The notes under the pieces: generated by a model | Told to the model about the DNA's origin: nothing | Database searches by the model: none | Seen by the model: only the letters and a program-made list of their open reading frames with translations | Translations under genes and position numbers: made by a program | Part shown: positions 52,423 through 62,200 of the stretch, in pieces | Numbering within the stretch: the first letter of the stretch is position 1 | Layout: each line of letters starts with the position of its first letter | NCBI RefSeq assembly: GCF_014356525.2 | Contig: NC_052505.1 | Coordinates: forward strand, 23,829,432 to 23,893,431 | DNA: 64,000 bases | Reading direction: 5' to 3' | Source: Nilaparvata lugens | Taxonomy: Eukaryota > Arthropoda > Insecta > Hemiptera > Delphacidae

Positions 52423-53111
52423 ATAGCTAATAGCTTAATGGGTGTTAACTGTTTTTATTGAAATAAACAAATTGGAAATTGAAATTCTATCTTCACATTG
52501 CGGCTCTTGATTATTCATTTATTTGTTTATTCACTTATTTATTCATTTACTTATCTATTTGAGTTACATATGAGAGCAGAATGAGCAGAATGATTTTATT
52601 CGACATTTCACACATTTTGAGCACAAGGATAATATCCCATAATTGCTCTCTTAACACAATACAAGTAAAATAATTGGAAATGCAATATTTGATACAAATA
52701 TTGAAAGCAAAAAAAAGTTTTTACGAAGTCTTTCTGAAAAATATACATTACAGAATATTAAAACACAACTTTAGATAGCAGAAAAAATAAATACAGCAAA
52801 TAATAAAATGAAAATATGAAAATGAAATGAAAAATAAAAAGTTTCTACAATTATACAGAACTCATTCTGAGAAGAAAGACAAAAAAATAGTAACGAGAGG
52901 AAATAATTGAACACACAACTTCAAGGAGTAGTAAAAAACAAAGAGATCACTGTCACAGAAGACTTTCTCCAATCAAACTCCAACCATCAAAGAGGGATTG
53001 ACATCAGCAACCCAATCAGATTTTAATATTATATTATACGATTCGTCTTTTTATGTATATGATTAATCTGATTTTGTTGCGATTTTACAGTAAGTTTTGC
53101 TTCAATTTCAG

Positions 53112-53223
53112 GTTACTGTGTGCCGACACAGAAACCCGAAGGTAAAGTCGCACCTGAAGTGGTCCTGGAAAACTTTTCGAAGCTCTGTAACAAAGGACCC
53201 GAAGTTTGGTGCCAAAATCCTCT
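53112..53223 (+). CDS. Prosaposin exon: first half of saposin A-type domain
   Basis: The acceptor CAATTTCAG lies just before 53112 and the donor GTAAGT starts at 53224. The first two bases finish a codon begun in an unseen upstream exon. The next 36 codons include LENFSKLC and GPEVWCQNP, and two bases are left over. The GPxxWCQN motif is the hallmark of the saposin A-type domain, which occurs at the ends of prosaposins and is normally removed on processing. The other two reading frames do not fit: one has an early stop and the other loses the motif. The following intron (53224-55395) holds two repeat blocks, a CpG-rich foldback and a minisatellite. Confidence 0.9.
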
Positions 53224-56200
53224 GTAAGTACATTATTTTTGAAGAGCTATTGATTCTTAACTCTATTAAATAATAATAATAATAATATCGAGTGGCCTGG
53301 CTGGCTCAGGTCTGGTGTCAGAGTTTTCAGGTCGCAACTGATCAATTTAAGGGCCCCTGACATGACCTAACGACTGCTTTTTAGGCAGCCGGGACCTACG
53401 ACTTAACGTGTACATCCGAAACTCTAGTAGTATTCATGTCTAGTGTGAGATTCACGTTGGACTGTCATAATTGGTGCTATTTATGAGGAATGTTAATCTT
53501 GGAGTGAATCTCACTAAGCTTGAAATGGTGAACCGTGAAATGAAGTCATCCCACCAAACCAATCAACCAATCTAACGCAATGACGTCATTTTACGATGGT
53601 CAAATTCAATATGTGTTCTTATGCAACTGGCCCTCAGATTTCAACAGTTTTTGACAATCTGAAACTGAAAGTAATTTTGTAGAAAATAGAATTGTAATAT
53701 GCATTTATATTGTATACCAAATACATAGCTATTGGTATTATAGAGCAGTGGGGAAAGTAGTAATATGAGAAGCAGTGTCCAAATATATTTAATTCTCTTC
53801 TTTTCAAGAGTCTATTATAAGATTAGTGATGCAATGAAAGGTTTTCTAAGACTTCACTGACGGTTTACTAAGGACCATATGCATCATATACGTTTAACGC
53901 TAAACCACGTTCACTTGTAGATATGGTTGTATTTATCTCAATGTGTTTCATACGGGGTTAAAACGAACCCCCGTCATTTCTCAGTTTAAACCGAGTATCT
54001 GCTTATGGGCCTAAGGAAAATCATCCTTTGTTATTGCATGCTCGTTGTGATCTTGAATCATTTTTCACTCTGTCAAAGTAGATAAGTATAATTAAATAGA
54101 AAAAGTAAATCCTAATATAAGTAAAGAATGGAAAGTAGATTTGGAATCTTCTCTGTCCTGAAAATTGGAATTCTGAAATATATGGAATTTAATTTTCATA
54201 TGGAGTTACCCCTTTTTAGTGGTTCAAATTTCATAGTGTAAGGCATAAAATTAATTTAAAAAGCATGACTATACAAGAAAGTAACTTCTGAAGTCGTTCT
54301 ATTATTCAACCTAATTAGTTGAATGTGTTAGGCTTGTTTTGTAAGCTGTACAATCTCAGTAATTCATTTCTGTTTCAAAATCTAGAAGTCTTTTGGTAGA
54401 ATTAAGTCAATATCGTCCGGAACTTATAATGATTTTTTTCTACAACTGCGCGTAAAAAAAGAATTTACATACTCAATTTTCCTCATAAAACAGCTTATTT
54501 CCGAGAAGAATCTACTTTTTCGCTCGCAATTTATTCGCGCATGCGCAGAAGAGTTTCTTTACGCTCGCCAGTCAGCTGATGGTAAGCAGCTCGCCAAAAG
54601 GTCAGATCTTAACCTAAAAAGTCGGTAATTGTAACTCCGCCGATATAAGTAATTTAACAGGTTTGGGCAGTTGTAGAAAAAATTTTGTATGTAATTCGCG
54701 CGTAAATGCTTCTTTATCGCTCTTGCAAAATTATCACGTTCCGCTTCGCGTCGCGTGATAACTGTTTTGCGCGAGCGATGAAGTCGCGCATTACGCTCTT
54801 AATACATAAATAGCTATTGTGAGCTATGTGATCCCAGTAAGCTCAATCCATTTCTGTTTAATAATTTTCCAACTTTTGATGTTATTTTATAAAATTCCAC
54901 CGTAAAATTGCGTTGAAATTAATGAAATCTATCGATGGATTCAGACTTGTTAGTAATTTATTGATCTTTAAAACTACTTACAAATTATTTCGATGAATCC
55001 TATAACAAAAATTCTAAAACTCACATGATGTAACAAAAATCACTTGTATATTGTAAAATTGTCAACTGTAATAAGTGGAGTTGTATTTTCTGACGAAATT
55101 CTATAACAGAAATTCTAAAACGTACATGAAGTAACAAAACTGACTTGTTGTATATTGTGAAATTGTGAATTGTAATAAGTGGTGTTGTATATTCTGACGA
55201 ATTCCATAACAAAAATTCTGAAACTTACATGATGTAACAAAAATGACGTGTTGTATATTGTAAAATTGTGAATTGTAATAAGTGGTGTTGTATATTCTGA
55301 CAAATTCCTTAACAAAAATTCTAAAACTCACATGATGCAACAAAAATTACTTGTTGTATATTGTAAAATTTTGAATTGCAATAATTGTGTTGTAGGACTG
55401 CTAAGCAATGTGGCGCCGTGGATCATTGCATACAGACCGTCTGGGAGAAACAATCATTGGATGTCGATTCGAGCCACTATTGTCAAAGCTGTATGAACTT
55501 TGTTATCAACACCAAAGATTTCCTAGCCAAGAATGCCACTGTTGTAAGTTTCAAATAAATTATTGTTTCTTCCTCTTTTTTGTAGACACAATTTTTCATT
55601 CAAATACAGTAAAATGACTATTGTGAGATTCACTTTGGACTGTCAGAACTAGTTGAATGGAAAGCAATACTGTTCTTATAAGGTATTGTAATGTTACAGT
55701 TTGTTGATTGATTGTTTCGCAATGTCAATAATAATGTATTGATGAATCGATAGTAATATCAATATTGTATATTGATTAATATCGATTTTGGATTACCAAG
55801 TAAACAGTTGGTTTGTCTGGTTAAATTTATATGAAATCATTTGTAGTTTTTTGTTTGTTATATTTGAATTTGATTGCAAAACGCTTTAGTCTACCTTCGA
55901 TGTTTCTGAATCCAATTCTAATAAAGAATAAGTTTCAAAAAAAGAGTAGCGTCTCAGTATACTGATAGTATCACAATACTGACTGTCACTTTCCACACGC
56001 TTTCCACTAATTTGATCCCGGCAATTTGAAATTTGGCTTCTTGACAAACTTGACTCAACCTATATAATTCCTTCCTGCATATTATGCAACTTTATCATTC
56101 TCCATAGGTTGTATAGTTAATTTACACTGTAGATTCCTAATTGAAATGTGTAACCGTGAAATGAAGTCATCCAACCGAACCAATCAACGAATCTGAGGCA

Positions 56201-59200
56201 ATGACGTCATTTTACGTTGGTTAAATTGAATATTAGTTTTTATGCAACTTGCCCTTGAATTTCAAGAGTTTGACAATCTGAAACTAAAAGTAATTATATA
56301 GAGAATATAATTCTAAAATGTATTTATATTGTATTGGTATTATAAAAAAGTGGGATAGTTCTCAATATGAGAAGCAGTAAGTGGAAGTGGCTGTGTTAAT
56401 ATGAGATTTCATTTAGATATTACATATTTGCATTATCTAACAAACCATTCTCATTGGTTGATGATATGAAACTCAGTGGTTTCCTCGATTTGTATCCTTG
56501 TATCCTCGATTCCATGTATGTCGTTAAATTGTCACCAGCAACAGGTTTTGACAAAACCTTATTGTTTTCAACTTCAATAATCTTTTGTGAGAATTACTTG
56601 AAAGTGTCGGCATCCGTTGAATTTTAACATTGATGGTATTTATAAAGCTATGCAAGGACAGTTTGTAGTGATCTCACTGTAGTGTAAACCAATTGATTGA
56701 TTGACTGATGTATTAACCATTTTGTTTGAGATTTTCACTATTTATTTGCAAATGCAATCCAGGTAAAAACAACAGGCATTTGCCCAAAACTGCTTCAAAT
56801 CTTAATTTGGAATACACAGTCGAAAGGTTATGTTACTATGATGCAGGTTTGATGTCTAGTGAGATCGGACTCCCGATGTGTCTTAGTTTGTCAAAATTTG
56901 GTAGAAGAACAGTTTTTTACTAATCCTGTTGCTTTCTCCCGATCATAATTATATTATTTGTGATTTTATGAGTAAATAAAATGATTGACCCAAATTCTCT
57001 TCCAGGATCAGGCCAAGGTTATCTTTGACACGATCTGTTTGATAGCTCCTTCAATCTTGTCGCCGGAATGTAAGTATGTGGTTGACAAAAGCCTTCCGGA
57101 GCTGCAGAAGTACATCGAGACTGTGAGTCCGCACACTTTCTGCGCCACACTCATGCTCTGCAACAGCCAACGCAACCAAGTCTACTTGAATTTCAGAGGA
57201 ATCGAGGTAAACAATATTTATGATCAAATTTACAATTTGAGTTTGTTTTGTCCTTGTACTGTGTTCTATTGTCGAAATCTTATTTTTAATTTACTGGTCT
57301 ATCAAATTATGTCATATTATCAAGTTATATTCTGTCGTGGTAAATAAAAATCAATATTCCGTTTTATATTCTATGTCAAGCAATGTTAAGACCTATCTCG
57401 GACTATGTGTAACCTTATCTAAATTTGGGAGAGGAATAGCACAAAGTTACCGTATTTTTTCTCTCCCTATCATTTTTGATGAATCAATCATTGATTGTAT
57501 GATCCAATAAAGAATCAATTACTGTATGTGTACTGGAGTAGATATTTCAATTTCTGTAGACAGAATAGTGATTGTGTAGTGAGTCAATAGTGACAGAGTA
57601 GTGAGTAATTGGATAATTTTGATCAAACATAAAGTGTGTTATATTGTGTTATCTATTACATTACTTAATTATAGATATTATTTAAACTTATCATCATCAA
57701 ACACATTTACTATGAACACTCATTCATGTGTTTTAAATACATTTTTATTAAAATGGAATTTTATTTGATATAAATTAATAATAATGGATGTTCATATTTC
57801 AATTACATTCCATAACAATAACCTTTGTAAGTTGAGAAACTTCTGTAATCATGGAAATTGAGTGAATATAAATAACTAATCTTATTGTTTATCTAATCTT
57901 CTTGAGTCAAGTAACCTTAACCCAGCTGCGTTCTTCATGAATGCGGAGCAAATATTGTAAAGTTCCCATAATTTAATAACTAGTTTACAAATGTTTGTGA
58001 GCATTATTTCTATTTCACATTTTCTTGAAAACCTATTTAAGCTACTATGTTTTATTTTTAAAAGACAGTGACAATAAATTCTTATTGCAGTCTCATTATC
58101 TATATACTATTACAAAATAGACTACTATATGGTGTTGTTCCAAGAATTATTATTTATAATAGATTTGTGCATTCCTTCAATAAAATTACGATGTCTAAGT
58201 TCTTGAAATTTATGAATGAACGAAAGATAGTCAATTCATTGAATAATTTTATTTTCTAAAGGAATCCACTGGTAGCATCAGTTTTTTTCTCAAACACACG
58301 TTTTTAGCCATGAGTAGCAACTTGAGTATTAGCCCTGGAAATAAAAATCGGAACATTTTAATATTTTTTGAAATTTGAGGAATATTAATTTTTATAGTTC
58401 CAATTTAAAAGAAGTTCACGTTTGGATGAAAACATGTTTCACCTATCAGTAATATAGGCCTAGTTTTTTTTGTAAGTGAAGTAAAGTAAAAAACCCAAGT
58501 TCTCTTGAAGAAGCACTGAACATGTAGAGGAACGATTTTTAATTTGAAATGACTTCATCTCCAACAGAAAATCACCAAAAATACCTATGTGGTTCAAACA
58601 TTAATAGAGACACAAATCGTATACAATTATCTAATAATGATTTCAATTTGAAATTTTTCAAGTGTTTCTATTATTTGTTGTAGACGAAATCACTTCTGGA
58701 AGCTGTTACGACGCCGACCACTGAAATTTCGACAACCGCTAGCAGTGAAACCTCGGAACCGACGGATTTGACTTGCGCCAATTGCCATTCCTTCTTCACC
58801 ACCAGCAAATACATGTATGAAGATTCCAAACCAGATGATAACCTCAATGGAATGCTCAGGGTAAGTGACCATTTAAATTTCATGAAAATAATTCAAATCC
58901 ATCTGTTATAAACTGTATCAAATTTGATTGTATGGTATGAGATGATGATAAGAATAAGACGTTGATGTTGTCAATACCAACATCTATTGCGGATATAGTC
59001 CAGGCTATGAATGCTCAAAAAAGGGTATAGAGGGAAATGTCTGGAAGACAATTTTTGACCCCACAGTCCTGTTGAGGGTAGTAAGGAGATAAACATATCA
59101 AAAGTCCCCACCCCTACCCCCTGTGCTAAGGGGGTGGGGGTGGTTTAAAAAGACAATTTTTTGGTTTCTCGCATAAAAATCAAAAACTATATATCCTAAG

Positions 59201-62200
59201 GACTTGAATGTCATATAACAAATTAAAGCTTACATAATTTCCTACAATATTCATTCTACAACTGTTTTATATCTCCTCCAGTTTTCGAGATATCCGCTCT
59301 TGAAGGTATGACATTTTTGAAAAAGCCACGTTTTCCCCCATTTTTTTCTATTTTTGCTCTTATAGATTTGGACAGTATACAATAGTATAAATTAGAAATG
59401 GGACAGTTTTGGGCATGAGCTTGTTGTGCCTTTCCTCATGTTAAGTATTTGTACACAATGTGATAAATAACTTTTTAAAAATCGATTGGAAAAATCCATG
59501 TGGACTATGAGCTTATAGAGCAATAAATTCTCTTCAATTTGATATATGATTTCACACTTTTACGAATTTCCCTACACCTTTTGCAGCAGCTTTAGTGTTG
59601 AGTGTGAAATCTCTATTTTTGTTTCAATAGACCAATTATTAACAAAGGAAATTGGAGGGAATGTTTTAAACAAAATTTTTGACTTTGCAGCTTTGTTGGG
59701 ACTAGCTAGGAGGAGAACATATCAAAAGACCCCATTCCTAACTCATGTGCTAAGGAGATGGTTTTAAAGTTGCATTCTCATGCTTCCACGCTCATATCTT
59801 GAGAACAATGCGTTCAATCGACATAACAAATCATCCAAAAATAAAGCTTGATAAATTCTCTACACTTCTTTTCCAGTGGAATTTTGTGATATTCCTAACA
59901 GTTCCCGAGTTATTCGCTCTTGAAGGAGTGTAATTGTTGAAATAACAGGTTTTTATTCAATGTTTTTCTCTTTCAGTGCTTATAACTCTCCAACAATACA
60001 TCATAAAAACTTATGCTTATCGTAGGTTTGTAGAGGATTAAATTCTCTTTGAAATAATGTATTATTTGACTATTCCAAGCTTTCCTTTCATTGTTATAGC
60101 AGCTTCAATGTATGGGGTGAAATTTTCATTGCTAAACCCAAACTAATGACTAAACCCTATCCTAACGTCGGGACCCGTTTGGGACTGTTTGTAACATTAC
60201 TTCAGAGCGGGTCAGTATCTCTTGAGCTTTTTCAAGCTTTTTTTGGGATGAATTTCTTTTTATTCCTTCATATCCATTGTTCTAGTAATGGTAGTAATGA
60301 GACTATCCATCCTTGCCAATATTGCTGCTGTCCCTGTAGTTTAATTGTATTGACACTGTTATTGAATTGAATCAAATAATTTCCTGTATTACAGTAAGAC
60401 CAATTTGTAGATTGATAATAATAATTTAATATTTCCATTTGGTAATATATAAAATATAAAAGTATATAAAAATGTATTAAATTCTCATATTTAAACTATA
60501 ATTTTTACCTATTTTTTCAGCTTTGTGGCCAACTTAGTTCGTTCTCAGACTTCTGTTCAGCTCTTGTCCAGACGAACTTTAATTTGATCAACGAAAGGAT
60601 CAAGGCAGCCAAACCTCAGGACTTCTGTCACTACATTCCCGACTGCAACAAGAGAATTCATTTTCAAGTGCCAACTACGGTAACACTTCGATAAATATTT
60701 ATTATCATAATAAACATCAAACGAAAATCCAATTTTTTCATTATTTATCATTCACAATCAACTTGATGACGAAGAAACATACTACAGTCCAAAACTTCTT
60801 TCCATCCCAATTTATTTCATTGAATGTTTTAATAGTATTTTCTTTAGCAGAAAAATATCAAGCTGGTTTCCCACATATCAGTGAAAGTGACCTGTATAGT
60901 GAGAATATTATCCCTATAAGATTTAATGGGACTATTCATACTCGCTCGTTCATGATGAGTGTGAACAGTACAATCAAAATTCATTGAAATTATATTTTCA
61001 CTGTGCCGGTCACTTTCACTGTCACTGTCATATGAAGAAATTCAGCTTTAAGGGTTGAGGTTTTGCACTTTAGTATATCTTGTTATGAGATTTACATAAA
61101 ATTGTCAGCATTGTTTGAATGGGTAGCATTGATGTTATACATAAGGGGTGCTGTCAGTTTAAAGTGAATTTTGCTACAACAAAATGTTTTACGATCGTCA
61201 ATTTCTATAGGTAGAAAAAATTGAATTTCCAATACTCTACAAGTATGCATTTGAAAAAGTAATATGAATGCAGTAAAATGAGATAAATATCAGGGATATG
61301 GAAATTTTTTAGGTTCGTTCGATGCACTAGAAGGTTTTGAAGGACTTGGATATGACACTATAATAGTTATTTCAAAGTTTCTTAAAATAATAATTAATCT
61401 ACAAATAAGTTATTACACACTGAAAAGATAGTTCAGTTGGTTATGTCAGAGACAAACTAATATATGAATTAATATAAACTTGAATTTTAAAAAACTTTTA
61501 AAAACTTTTATGGAGTGAAAATGCTCTTACATTGGTAGTGACGATCGTTTCGATGACCAACAACAGGTCGTCACTACCAATGTAAGTGCATTTTCACTCC
61601 ATAAGTGTTTTTTTAAAATTCAAGTTTAATTTTAATAGTGAAAAAGTATGGATATGCAACAGAGAAATTAATATAAAGTAGTATTCTTTTCTCTATGGTT
61701 ACATGGTTGAATGGTAGAGTGGACATTACTGCCCAAACTTTGCCACGTCACCAAATGAAAAAGTCATTCTATTCTATCATTTTGGTTGTTAGTTCAGTTA
61801 TTTCACACAGATAACTAAGTTATGAAGTTATAAATAACTATGAAGTTATGTTGGAATTTACAAGAAATACTTTCTTCCAATTCAAGTTTTGTTGAAATTA
61901 GATTGACACAATGATGAAAAATGTATATTCCGAAGTACTGTTCAATCTATATGAAACGTTTGAAAATTTACAATATCGTTGATTATGTAAGTGAACTCAC
62001 TTTTCCATTCATTATTCTATGTAGTAAGATTCACTTTGAAGTGACAGGAAGCATAACATTGATTTTATTTAAAAGAAATGCTGTCAGTGATGTCAGTGAA
62101 TCTCACTATATTTATATATCTTTCCCAATCATTCACAACATTTGTGTCTCATCAAATAAGTAAATAAATATTTTATTTACTGTAGAGTTTTTATTGAAAA

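Noticed and set aside
58671..58883. Minus-strand frames opposite the exon at 58684
   Set aside because: They are antisense shadows of a prosaposin exon. The plus strand has the cysteine pattern and splice sites.
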